Below, piece by piece: positions 27,194-34,322 of a stretch of DNA of 64,000 nucleotides. The notes below the pieces were generated by a model, which made no database searches, was not told the origin of the DNA, and saw only the letters and a program-made list of their open reading frames with translations. The stretch comes from Bacteroidales bacterium UBA3844 (lineage in GTDB: Bacteria; Bacteroidota; Bacteroidia; Bacteroidales; Paludibacteraceae). The stretch is from positions 1 through 64,000 of the forward strand of contig DGHQ01000023.1 in the NCBI GenBank assembly GCA_002392915.1. Direction: 5' to 3'. The translations under genes were made by a program, and so were the position numbers. Numbering within the stretch: the stretch's first letter is position 1; every line of letters begins with the position of its first letter.

Positions 27194-27364
27194 TGTTTAT
27201 CTGTTTTTATTTTTGTACTATGTCTAATCACAAATTGACTAAACATTTTTCAAATACAAATATATTAATTTCCATTGAATGATATACATCCATCAATAAT
27301 TAATTTCTGTATGTCTCATGGAAATGGTAGGGGGAAACTCTTGTAATGGAAGGTTAATGATTCC

Positions 27365-27505
27365 GTCCCCGAAGGGGACACATTGACTTTAGTCAACCCT
27401 ATCCGATTGTAGCATAACTTGTTATGCTACTGTCGGGGAAGAGACAAAAAGTTTGTATTACTAACTGTCAGAGCGACGTCGCTCCTGGAGTCTAAGGTCA
27501 GACTC
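27365..27505. other. Cluster of five strong hairpins in the 27194-27510 gap
   Basis: Perfect inverted repeats follow one another: GTCCCC/GGGGAC (27365-27379; on the minus strand this is a C(UUCG)G tetraloop), TTGACT/AGTCAA (27383-27396), GTAGCATAAC/GTTATGCTAC (27409-27430) framed by CCGA/TCGG, GAGCGAC/GTCGCTC (27471-27484) and GAGTCT/AGACTC (27488-27505). No open reading frame crosses the region. It lies between two minus-strand genes, just past the stop of the DUF4924 gene. Confidence 0.8.
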
Positions 27506-27510
27506 TAACC

Positions 27511-28059
27511 TCAGTCCTCAAATTTCAGCTTATCCTCCTCCCAATCCTTATATTTCTGAGAAAGGAGATTCAACCATTTTGCCAACTGCTGGATCGCATC
27601 CATAGTCTCTTTCGACACCTCTTTACCTGATATTTTCAACATTGTTGTGCCATAAAGTGCAGTAAGAGCTAAGTCGACATCGTTGACCTCTGCCCCACTC
27701 TTATTTTTTGCTCTGAACTCCTGCAGCACAGGCAATATCTGGAAAAACAGCGCATTATATGAGATCTGTTCTGGAGTCTGAAGCAGTTTCATATGGAGGT
27801 CATTCATATCGTCGACAACATTCATTATGAACTGAAGATGTCCGAACGACTGTTTCTGCTCATTCACCATGCCAGAAATCATATTGTCGTACCATTCTCT
27901 AATCGCCTTTTTATCCACATCATCAGCATATCGGGAAATTATGTTCTGATCTATCTTTTCTATGTCCAGGCCAAAAGCTCTGATTATATCTTCAATCTGC
28001 CAGATATACAGCACATACTCCGATATACTTTTATTTCTCAACTGTTTTGCCGCAATCAT
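27511..28059 (-). CDS. DUF4924 family protein
   Basis: A 182-aa all-helical cytoplasmic protein. The ATG at 28059 (MIAAKQLRNKSISEYVLYIWQIEDIIRAF) is chosen over a TTG four codons upstream. The opening QLR...I.EY.LY.WQ.ED.IRA is the signature of DUF4924, found only in Bacteroidota. No catalytic motif or membrane segment is visible, and the function is unknown. It is the last gene of the minus-strand run rplY-pth-hslR-DUF4924, with a 29-bp gap after hslR. A cluster of stable hairpins follows immediately. Confidence 0.82.
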   Translation of the reverse strand: MIAAKQLRNKSISEYVLYIWQIEDIIRAFGLDIEKIDQNIISRYADDVDKKAIREWYDNMISGMVNEQKQSFGHLQFIMNVVDDMNDLHMKLLQTPEQISYNALFFQILPVLQEFRAKNKSGAEVNDVDLALTALYGTTMLKISGKEVSKETMDAIQQLAKWLNLLSQKYKDWEEDKLKFED

Positions 28060-28088
28060 AATAATATACAATCATCAATTGTTAATCA

Positions 28089-28541
28089 TTAATCATATAG
28101 ATCATCATCGTCGTCCAAATCAAAATCCCAGTCCCAATCATCGCTGATAAACTGAGGTTCTGTATACTCATTGATGTCACGACGGTCTTTTTTAGTAGGT
28201 CGGCCAGCTCCACGGTCACGTTGACCATTAGATGTATAACGGCTAAGTTCAAGGATTTCAATCTGATCCTGAGGAGTGACATTTTCCATAAACTCAGGCA
28301 CCAGTTTGGCTCCCATACGGTTTTCGCTCAACGCAAGCACCTTGAAAGAGTATGTGATAGGAGCACGTTTGATCTGGACGACATCCCCAACACGAATCAT
28401 CTTCGACGCTTTCTGGGAATTGCCGCCAATCATGACATGACCTTTTTTGCAAGCCTCAGCCGCCAATGTTCGCGTCTTGAACAATCTGACCGCCCACATC
28501 CATTTATCGATGCGTACCTCCTCCTTTACCTCTTTTGCCAT
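28089..28541 (-). CDS. hslR: S4-domain RNA-binding protein, Hsp15-like
   Basis: A 150-aa protein. Residues about 10-60 form an S4 domain: VRIDKWMWAVRLFKTRTLAAEACKKG, then HVMIGGNSQKASKMIRVGDVVQI. In E. coli Hsp15 binds stalled 50S subunits carrying nascent peptide and helps recycle them. The C-terminal part is variable, with a basic GRPTKKDRRD segment and an Asp-rich tail (DDWDWDFDLDDDDDLYD), an unusual acidic end. The start codon overlaps the pth stop by one base (TAATG), showing translational coupling. Grouping with pth and rplY fits a ribosome-rescue theme. Confidence 0.9.
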   Translation of the reverse strand: MAKEVKEEVRIDKWMWAVRLFKTRTLAAEACKKGHVMIGGNSQKASKMIRVGDVVQIKRAPITYSFKVLALSENRMGAKLVPEFMENVTPQDQIEILELSRYTSNGQRDRGAGRPTKKDRRDINEYTEPQFISDDWDWDFDLDDDDDLYD

Positions 28542-29104
28542 TACTTGTTGTTGTATTGGTTCATTGTGATATCTAGGCCAGCAAGCATGAAAGACGCAAT
28601 TGCATCACCAGCTATCTTCTTTCTCTCAGGCATAGCTGCCATATCCTCATCACCAAACTTGCCAAGCACAAAATCGACTTGTTTGCCCTTTGGGAAATCG
28701 TTGCCTATACCGAATTTCAGGCGAGCGTATTTCTCTGTGCCAAGAAGTTCCTGAATATTTTTCAAACCGTTGTGACCACCTGCGCTACCACTACCTTTGA
28801 TACGTATTTTGCCAAAAGGAAGCGACAAGTCATCAACGACGACGAAGATATGATCAATATCTATTTTTTCTTTGGTTGCCCAATAGCGTACCGCATTTCC
28901 GCTAAGGTTCATATATGTGTTAGGCTTCAACAGGATAAACTCCTTGTTTTTAACACGACCCTCGGCAATAGCACCATAACGTTCGTCCTTAAAAACAAGA
29001 TTGGACGCTTCGGCAAAAGCGTCCAATACCATAAATCCTATGTTGTGCCTTGTGTTGGCATACTCGTCTCCGATGTTGCCAAGCCCAACAATCAGATATT
29101 TCAT
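28541..29104 (-). CDS. pth: Peptidyl-tRNA hydrolase
   Basis: A 187-aa cytoplasmic esterase that releases tRNA from peptidyl-tRNA. Motifs: [19 protein letters not shown] (catalytic His in TRHN), [42 protein letters not shown] (Asp and the GGHNGLK loop) and [13 protein letters not shown]. Length and motifs are standard. It overlaps both rplY (TAATG) and hslR by one base, so the three genes form a tightly coupled operon. Confidence 0.97.
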   Translation of the reverse strand: MKYLIVGLGNIGDEYANTRHNIGFMVLDAFAEASNLVFKDERYGAIAEGRVKNKEFILLKPNTYMNLSGNAVRYWATKEKIDIDHIFVVVDDLSLPFGKIRIKGSGSAGGHNGLKNIQELLGTEKYARLKFGIGNDFPKGKQVDFVLGKFGDEDMAAMPERKKIAGDAIASFMLAGLDITMNQYNNK

Positions 29105-29664
29105 TATGCGTTAGCTCTTGAACCACGAGTTGCCTTAACTGTAGCAACAACGTTGATAGGGTTGTTCAACAACTCAAGATTCTCGTATGACAATGCACCA
29201 ACCTGGATAGACTTACCGATACCTAGGTTCTCAACATTAACGATCAATCTGTCTGGGAAGTTAGTGTAGATACCCTTAACACGAAGCTTTCTCATCTGCT
29301 GAGACAACTTACCTCCTAGCTTAACACCTTCTGCAAGACCCTCAAGCTTGATAGGAATTTCGATTACAACTGGCTTCTTGTCTGAAATCTCAAGGAAGTC
29401 GATATGAAGAATGTTATCCTTAACTGGGTGAACCTGAAGATCCTTCAAGATAGCTGTAACTGTCTTACCAGCGATAGTCAACTCAACAACGTATACATTT
29501 GGAGAGTAGATAAGCTTTCTAACGTCACCCTCTTTAACTGTAAAGTGCTTTACTTCACCACCACCGTAAAGTACACATGGGATAAGACCGTTTGCACGAG
29601 TCTCCTTTGTAGCCTTCTTGCCTAGATCTGCACGAAGCTCACCTGAAAGTTGAAATTTTTCCAT
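29104..29664 (-). CDS. rplY: Large ribosomal subunit protein bL25 (Ctc-type, two-domain)
   Basis: A 186-aa protein of the long Ctc/TL5 form. The N-terminal L25 domain (about 1-90: [31 protein letters not shown], then [18 protein letters not shown]) binds 5S rRNA. The C-terminal beta-barrel (about 95-180: [24 protein letters not shown]) is the TL5 C domain. It is the first gene of the minus-strand operon rplY-pth-hslR-DUF4924, a widely conserved pairing with pth. A -7 box lies at 29761-29768. Confidence 0.96.
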   Translation of the reverse strand: MEKFQLSGELRADLGKKATKETRANGLIPCVLYGGGEVKHFTVKEGDVRKLIYSPNVYVVELTIAGKTVTAILKDLQVHPVKDNILHIDFLEISDKKPVVIEIPIKLEGLAEGVKLGGKLSQQMRKLRVKGIYTNFPDRLIVNVENLGIGKSIQVGALSYENLELLNNPINVVATVKATRGSRANA

Positions 29665-29760
29665 TTCTTTAATAAAATTTTAAGTATACTCAGGATTAGA
29701 TTTTCTAATCCCCCATAATACTCCTCAATGATTTTTTGCCGAAAATCAAGAAAAGCGATG

Positions 29761-29768
29761 CAAAGGTA
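29761..29768 (-). promoter_or_regulatory. -7 box of the rplY operon
   Basis: The complement of CAAAGGTA reads TACCTTTG, 97 bp before the rplY start. A TTTTG lies upstream at about 25 bp, longer than the usual spacing. Confidence 0.45.
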
Positions 29769-29818
29769 GCATAAAAAATCGAGAATAAAAAGACAAAAGC
29801 CAAAAATGAGGCTAATGA

Positions 29819-30724
29819 TTAGCTTTTTATAATTTTATGACCATTCAATATTTCTTCCACCACATCAGTTTTAATCTCCAACATATCTGCGATCTCTGCA
29901 TTTGTCATTCCTTTTTCCTTTTTTGCAAGCACCTGTCTTGTCAATAAATTCATTTCTCCTTCTGCTCTTCCTTCCGCTCTTCCTTCCGCCTTATATGTTT
30001 CAATCGTATCGTTCTGCGACATAATTGCATCAACGTGTGCAAAATACTCCTTATATTCCTTTTCATCCATATTAGCTATACGGAGTTTCTCTTCAGCCTC
30101 TTTCAATCCTGGCGTTGTAGTGTTTCTTTTTATCGTACCATCTTTCAAGAATGCCATCCACTCCTCTATTGGAGTCTTTGCCACTTCATTAAACTGATTC
30201 ACTCTGATAAGATAATATTCCGGAAAAATGTCCGTGTCGACGAAATGAGTTTTGTCTCCCAATGCGTCAAGTTCTTTCTTCTTGATTATCAGTTCGTCTT
30301 TCTTGAAACAGCCGGTGAATGTAGTTTTACCGTGATACAAATAATCCTCACCCTTACCCAAATCAAAGTAAAGGATATTGATGGAATATATTTTCTTCAC
30401 GCTTTTATACGAGTCTCCAAGTTTGATATGCTCTGTGATAGCTTTGCTTGTGCCATAGAGAATACGTTTCATAAAGTAAAGATCACGAGTGAGCTGCACC
30501 TCAACAATAAAGAGTTCCTCATCTACGGATTTAACCATAAGATCGACTCTGTTGAACTTGTCTTCCACCGTCTGTTGGTTGCTCTCGCTCTCCAACACCT
30601 CGATGATTGTCACTTTTTTATTAAGCAATACGGAAATAAGGCCTTCTAGAATAGCAAAATTTGCTTTATCTCGCAACATTCGTTTGATGGCCCAGTCAAA
30701 TCTGATATAATCTGTGTCTTTCAT
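29819..30724 (-). CDS. Second Rpn-type PD-(D/E)XK nuclease ('putative transposase')
   Basis: A 301-aa protein. It opens MKDTDYIRFDWAIKRMLRDKANF; the nuclease core is NRVDLMVKSVDEELFIVEVQ (D...ExQ, about 68-87), followed by YFMKRILYGTSKAITEHIK. The C-terminal region has the repeat AEGRAEGRAEGE (perfect AEGR units) and an HTH-like end, MTNAEIADMLEIKTDVVEEIL. It differs strongly from the protein at 26327-27193, so the two are separate family members rather than a recent duplication. The function is inferred from the family only. No inverted repeats mark it as a mobile element. Confidence 0.87.
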   Translation of the reverse strand: MKDTDYIRFDWAIKRMLRDKANFAILEGLISVLLNKKVTIIEVLESESNQQTVEDKFNRVDLMVKSVDEELFIVEVQLTRDLYFMKRILYGTSKAITEHIKLGDSYKSVKKIYSINILYFDLGKGEDYLYHGKTTFTGCFKKDELIIKKKELDALGDKTHFVDTDIFPEYYLIRVNQFNEVAKTPIEEWMAFLKDGTIKRNTTTPGLKEAEEKLRIANMDEKEYKEYFAHVDAIMSQNDTIETYKAEGRAEGRAEGEMNLLTRQVLAKKEKGMTNAEIADMLEIKTDVVEEILNGHKIIKS

Positions 30725-30762
30725 ACCATTACTATTTGTAACATTGAATTTTATTTCATGTG

Positions 30763-30770
30763 CAAAGATA
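30763..30770 (-). promoter_or_regulatory. -7 box of the second Rpn-type gene
   Basis: The complement of CAAAGATA reads TATCTTTG, 39 bp before the start codon. Confidence 0.45.
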
Positions 30771-30892
30771 ATTCTTTTCCAATAAAGTCAGTGTTTTTTT
30801 CACAAAATGATTCGGCAAATCAAGTTTCTCCGAAAAGTCACATTTTTTCAGTCATTTTACGCTCTTCCAATTAACACTGATCACAATCAGGT

Positions 30893-30922
30893 TTGAAAAT
30901 CGCGATAAAAAATGTAATTTTG
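30893..30922 (+). promoter_or_regulatory. Promoter of the DUF5063-exonuclease/kinase-RapZ operon
   Basis: TTG (30893-30895), 19-bp spacer, TAATTTTG (30915-30922), with the ATG at 30944. This placement excludes the earlier in-frame start at 30893. Confidence 0.75.
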
Positions 30923-30943
30923 CAAAGTTTTTTGAAAAATGCC

Positions 30944-31465
30944 ATGGATATTAACAATCAAGAGACTATCAATTTTATAAAGTCGGCGATTTTGTTCTGT
31001 CGTGTCATCGAGCAATCAGCCGACGACACATCTAAGGATTTCGCAAAAAAACTTGCGGGCTCGTTGGCTGGTTTGTATGCCGCGACCGTCGACCTTCCTT
31101 CATACGACGAGGAGGATTACGACTACATCGACCTTGAATGCAAGGTGACGGAAGCAATGTATAATTCCGTCATACAGATTGTCAGCGACAAACTTGGTGC
31201 TCATGATGATTTTCTTACCGTCGACCACGTCGATATGCAATACAGCGACACACCTATTGTGGCTCACGTATCGGAAGACATCGCCGACATCTATCAGGAT
31301 ATCGTAGATATGACTCACAGGATCCAGAGTGCGGACAATGCAATCATGTGCGCGGCGTTAAAAGAATGTGTGGATCACTTCCACGATTTCTGGGGACAAT
31401 GTCTCACTCGCAGCTTGGGTGCGCTTCATTCATATATATCAGCCCCAGACGACGAAGAAGATTGA
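30944..31465 (+). CDS. DUF5063 domain protein
   Basis: A 173-aa acidic helical protein. The ATG at 30944 follows the promoter by about 20 bp; an upstream ATG in the same frame would lie inside the promoter. Features: INFIKSAILFCRVIEQ, an acidic SYDEEDYDYIDLECKVTEAMYN segment, VDHVDMQYSDTP and HDFWGQCLTRSLGALH. These fit DUF5063, a Bacteroidota family without assigned function. No membrane segment or catalytic motif is evident. It is the first gene of a three-gene operon, 6 bp before the exonuclease-kinase fusion, and could be a partner or inhibitor of it (inference). Confidence 0.82.
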   Translation: MDINNQETINFIKSAILFCRVIEQSADDTSKDFAKKLAGSLAGLYAATVDLPSYDEEDYDYIDLECKVTEAMYNSVIQIVSDKLGAHDDFLTVDHVDMQYSDTPIVAHVSEDIADIYQDIVDMTHRIQSADNAIMCAALKECVDHFHDFWGQCLTRSLGALHSYISAPDDEED

Positions 31466-31471
31466 CAACAA

Positions 31472-33232
31472 ATGGGACAGTTTGCTGAATCTATAACAAA
31501 AGAAGAAATACAACAGTTGCCGTTCGCTTCTTTCGACGGTGACATCATCGTCGTGTCCAAATTCGACATGGTGAAGGAGGCTGTCGACTATTTGAGCAAG
31601 CAAAAGGTGCTTGGCATTGACACGGAAACCAAGCCTGTCTTCGTGAAAGGCAAAACCAACCAGGTTGCCCTATTGCAAATCAGTTCGGAGCAACGCTGCT
31701 ATCTATTCCGTCTCAACCTATTGAACATCCCTGAATCCGTGGCTAAAATCTTCGCCAACCCTAACATCACAAAGATAGGGCTTAGCCTTCACGACGATTT
31801 TCGCCAACTGCGCAGACGTATGCCTGACTTCAAATGTGAGAACTACGTAGAGCTGCAAAGCTATGTGGAGAAATTCGGCATCAAAGACAAAAGTCTGCAG
31901 AAAATCTACGCCATTATATTCAAGCTTCAGATCTCAAAACGTCAGCAGACTTCCAACTGGGAGGCAAACCCTCTCGACCATGCTCAAATTAAATATGCGG
32001 CACTCGACGCCAATGCCACACTTCAGATATACAACACGTTGAGCCAAAGTGAGGAAGGGAAAATAAATCCTGCCGACCACCTTTCTTCCGCAGTGCTGGA
32101 ACAGATGCAACTGGACCAACAACAACGTGCGAAAGAAAAAAAGGAGCGACGCGAAAAGAAAAAGAAAGAGCTTGAAAAGCATCCGAAACCAGTTGTGGCA
32201 AAGACTCCGGAAGAGGTGAAAGAGGAAAACATGCAAACGATCTCCCGTCTCTACAAAAAATTCCAAGGACATCGCCCTACTTCAATCACTCCGATCGCAC
32301 AAGCTGGTTCAGGCAGACAATATTTCATAGTCGACGGTGAGTCTGGCAAATACGTGGCTACTATCGGAGAAACAGTGGAAGAGAACAATGCCTTCATATA
32401 TATTGCCAAGCAATTGAAGCGTGCCGGAGCATCCGTGCCAAAAGTATTCCACGTCTCCAAAGACAAGATGATCTATCTGCAGACATACTGTGGCAACGAC
32501 TCATTATATAAAGTGCTCGACCGTTTCCGTCAAGCTAACGAATATTCAAAGACAAGCATTCGAATGCTCTGCAAAGTGATGTCAGACTTGGCAAGGATAC
32601 AGTTTGTCGGAGCAAAGACGGTGGATTTCGCCAAATGTTATCCAGAATCAGAATTTTCAAGAGACGGATTGATGGCAGACTTCGCGAAATTCGAGACATA
32701 CTTTGTAAAGAAGCATCCGATAGAATATTCGGAATCCCGTCTGCACGATGATTTTGAAAAGATGTGGACAACGATGAGTGAAGTCCGCAAAGACGCATGG
32801 GGATTCATGTACAGAGATTTCCAGTCGCGCAATGTGATGGTGAAGTCAGGAGGATTATGGTATATTGATTTCCAAGGAGGAAGACGTGGTCCCATCTGGT
32901 ACGACCTAGTCTCTTTCGTATACCAAGTGAGGGCGAAATATCCAGAAGCGATAAAGACGCAAATGATTTCCGTCTATCTGAAGGCGATAAAGAAATACAT
33001 CGAAATCTCCGACGACGAGTTTTATGGCAATCTTTCGTTTTTTATCCTGACACGTATGGTGCAGGTGCTTGGCACTTACGGGCTACGTGGATTGGAAGAG
33101 AAGAAAGAGACATTCCTAGGTCAGATTCCAGACACATTGAAAGTGTTGAGCAACGTCGTGGATAAGTTTGAAAATGATTATCCGGAACTTATAAAAGTGA
33201 TAAAAGAAGCATCAAAGCATTATGGAGAATAA
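31472..33232 (+). CDS. Fusion of DEDDy 3'-5' exonuclease and aminoglycoside-phosphotransferase-like kinase
   Basis: A 586-aa two-domain protein. Residues about 25-195 are an RNase D/WRN-like exonuclease with all motifs: VLGIDTETKP (Exo I Asp and Glu, about 50 and 52), KIGLSLHDDFRQL (Exo II Asp) and KYAALDANATLQIY (Exo III Tyr-x3-Asp). A highly charged linker (about 205-255, ending KPVVAKTPEEVKEEN) joins it to an APH/choline-kinase fold. That has GSGRQYFIVDGESGKYVAT as the nucleotide loop, MYRDFQSRNVM as catalytic loop (Asp and Asn, about 447-455) and YIDFQGGRRGP as the Mg-binding DFx. Related kinases include the amino-sugar kinase AmgK. Each domain is usually a separate protein. The RapZ-C gene overlaps its 3' end by 11 bp, so they are translationally coupled. 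Substrates are unknown; RNA for the nuclease and a sugar for the kinase are inferences. Confidence 0.88.
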   Translation: MGQFAESITKEEIQQLPFASFDGDIIVVSKFDMVKEAVDYLSKQKVLGIDTETKPVFVKGKTNQVALLQISSEQRCYLFRLNLLNIPESVAKIFANPNITKIGLSLHDDFRQLRRRMPDFKCENYVELQSYVEKFGIKDKSLQKIYAIIFKLQISKRQQTSNWEANPLDHAQIKYAALDANATLQIYNTLSQSEEGKINPADHLSSAVLEQMQLDQQQRAKEKKERREKKKKELEKHPKPVVAKTPEEVKEENMQTISRLYKKFQGHRPTSITPIAQAGSGRQYFIVDGESGKYVATIGETVEENNAFIYIAKQLKRAGASVPKVFHVSKDKMIYLQTYCGNDSLYKVLDRFRQANEYSKTSIRMLCKVMSDLARIQFVGAKTVDFAKCYPESEFSRDGLMADFAKFETYFVKKHPIEYSESRLHDDFEKMWTTMSEVRKDAWGFMYRDFQSRNVMVKSGGLWYIDFQGGRRGPIWYDLVSFVYQVRAKYPEAIKTQMISVYLKAIKKYIEISDDEFYGNLSFFILTRMVQVLGTYGLRGLEEKKETFLGQIPDTLKVLSNVVDKFENDYPELIKVIKEASKHYGE

Positions 33233-33659
33233 GGAATTGGTAGTCAAAGTGTTCAGTTTTTCATATAAGAAAGGCATCCCTGCCGACGAATCCGGCAATG
33301 GAGGCGGTTATGTTTTCGATTGTCGAGCGGTGCATAATCCGGGCAAATACGAAGAGTACAAGCAGCTGACAGGTAGAGACAAGCCAGTGATTGATTTTCT
33401 GGAGAAAGACGGTGAGATTCTCACATTCCTTGATTCAGTTTGGGCATTGGTGGATTTCCACGTCGCACGCTATATGGAAAGAGGATTTACGAGTCTGATG
33501 GTAAGTTTCGGTTGTACAGGAGGACAGCACCGTTCCGTCTACTCAGCACAAAAGACTGCAGAGCATATCGCCGAAAAATTCGGAGTGGAAGTGAGGCTGG
33601 AACATGTGGAGCAACACGTTAAAGAAATTCTAAATGCGAAATGCGGAATGCTAAATTAG
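33222..33659 (+). CDS. Stand-alone RapZ C-terminal-domain protein
   Basis: A 145-aa protein corresponding only to the C-terminal half of RapZ/YvcJ. Seen: VFSFSYKKGIPADESGNGGGYVFDCRAVHNPG (FSFxxKxGxPxxAD..FDxRxxxNP), LTGRDKPVIDFL, then MVSFGCTGGQHRSVYSAQKTAEHI, the sugar-phosphate/RNA-binding GCTGGxHRSV signature. The N-terminal P-loop domain of RapZ is absent. In E. coli this half binds glucosamine-6-phosphate and the small RNA GlmZ and presents it to RNase E. The start codon lies inside the end of the exonuclease-kinase gene (11-bp overlap), so the proteins are probably made together. Confidence 0.9.
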   Translation: MENKELVVKVFSFSYKKGIPADESGNGGGYVFDCRAVHNPGKYEEYKQLTGRDKPVIDFLEKDGEILTFLDSVWALVDFHVARYMERGFTSLMVSFGCTGGQHRSVYSAQKTAEHIAEKFGVEVRLEHVEQHVKEILNAKCGMLN

Positions 33660-33673
33660 CGAACACTACCCTT

Positions 33674-33734
33674 GAGGATTGTTAAGGGCGGAACGCCCTA
33701 ACCCTACTCTCAAAGCGAGCCCGTAAGGGCGAGC
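33674..33734 (+). repeat. Dispersed palindromic element, forward copy C
   Basis: GAGGATTGTTAAGGGCG, hairpin GGGCGGAACGCCC, then CGAGCC..GGGCGAGC; nearly identical to copy A at 13390-13451. It sits directly after the RapZ-C gene. Confidence 0.85.
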
Positions 33735-33768
33735 ATATATCAAAATGATTTCATATCTGAATAAAAAC

Positions 33769-34110
33769 ATGGACAAAACCGAGATCATAAAGATATCCGT
33801 CATCGCACTCATCATCGTCGCTTTGCTCAACGTAATCGGAATGAGCAGCAATTTTCATATCAGGTGGGTACTGAAATTGTTCACTGGAGTCTCATTATTC
33901 ATCGTCATATTATATTGGAAAACCATCCCATACAAAAACAAACTCAGCGACGCCAACCTGAAGAAACTTGAGGTAGTCGGCAACATTTGTGATCCTATCT
34001 TCAATCTGTTCACCAACCTGCCAAAAATCAAACTGGGAGAATACACAGAGATGAATCCCGCTCCGTTGGTAGTTTGCGGAATACTGATATTGATTTTGAT
34101 GATGCTGTAA
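33769..34110 (+). CDS. Small membrane protein, function unknown (weak YggT-like C-terminus)
   Basis: A 113-aa protein from the ATG at 33769; an in-frame ATG eight codons upstream is possible. It has three predicted membrane helices: ISVIALIIVALLNVIGM, VLKLFTGVSLFIVILYW and PLVVCGILILILMML. Between helices 2 and 3 the text ICDPIFNLFTNLP..MNPAPLV loosely resembles the TDPxLxPxRxxLPP..DLSPLV pattern of YggT-family proteins. This is a weak resemblance only. It follows the repeat element at 33674-33734 and has no obvious operon partner. Confidence 0.5.
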   Translation: MDKTEIIKISVIALIIVALLNVIGMSSNFHIRWVLKLFTGVSLFIVILYWKTIPYKNKLSDANLKKLEVVGNICDPIFNLFTNLPKIKLGEYTEMNPAPLVVCGILILILMML

Positions 34111-34211
34111 GAATCCTACAATATAGTTGTGACAGTTGAACACCGCGACCTTTTCCCATTTTACATTTTTATTTTTCAGCAAATCTCTCGCTAATGGCTG
34201 ATATTTTTTCA

Positions 34212-34219
34212 TAAATTTG
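34212..34219 (+). promoter_or_regulatory. -7 box upstream of the second T9SS protein
   Basis: TAAATTTG about 104 bp before the ATG at 34323. No -33 box is evident. Confidence 0.35.
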
Positions 34220-34322
34220 CAATTGGATTGTGCACATCATTGATGATATGTTTTTATACCACTAAACCAATAAAATGTGTACATTTTCTAAAAAATAATT
34301 GTTTTTAGCTAACGAATGCGAT

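Noticed and set aside
26327..30724. Transposon carrying rplY-pth-hslR between two 'transposases'
   Set aside because: The Rpn-type genes differ strongly, have no bounding inverted repeats, and the genes between are core.
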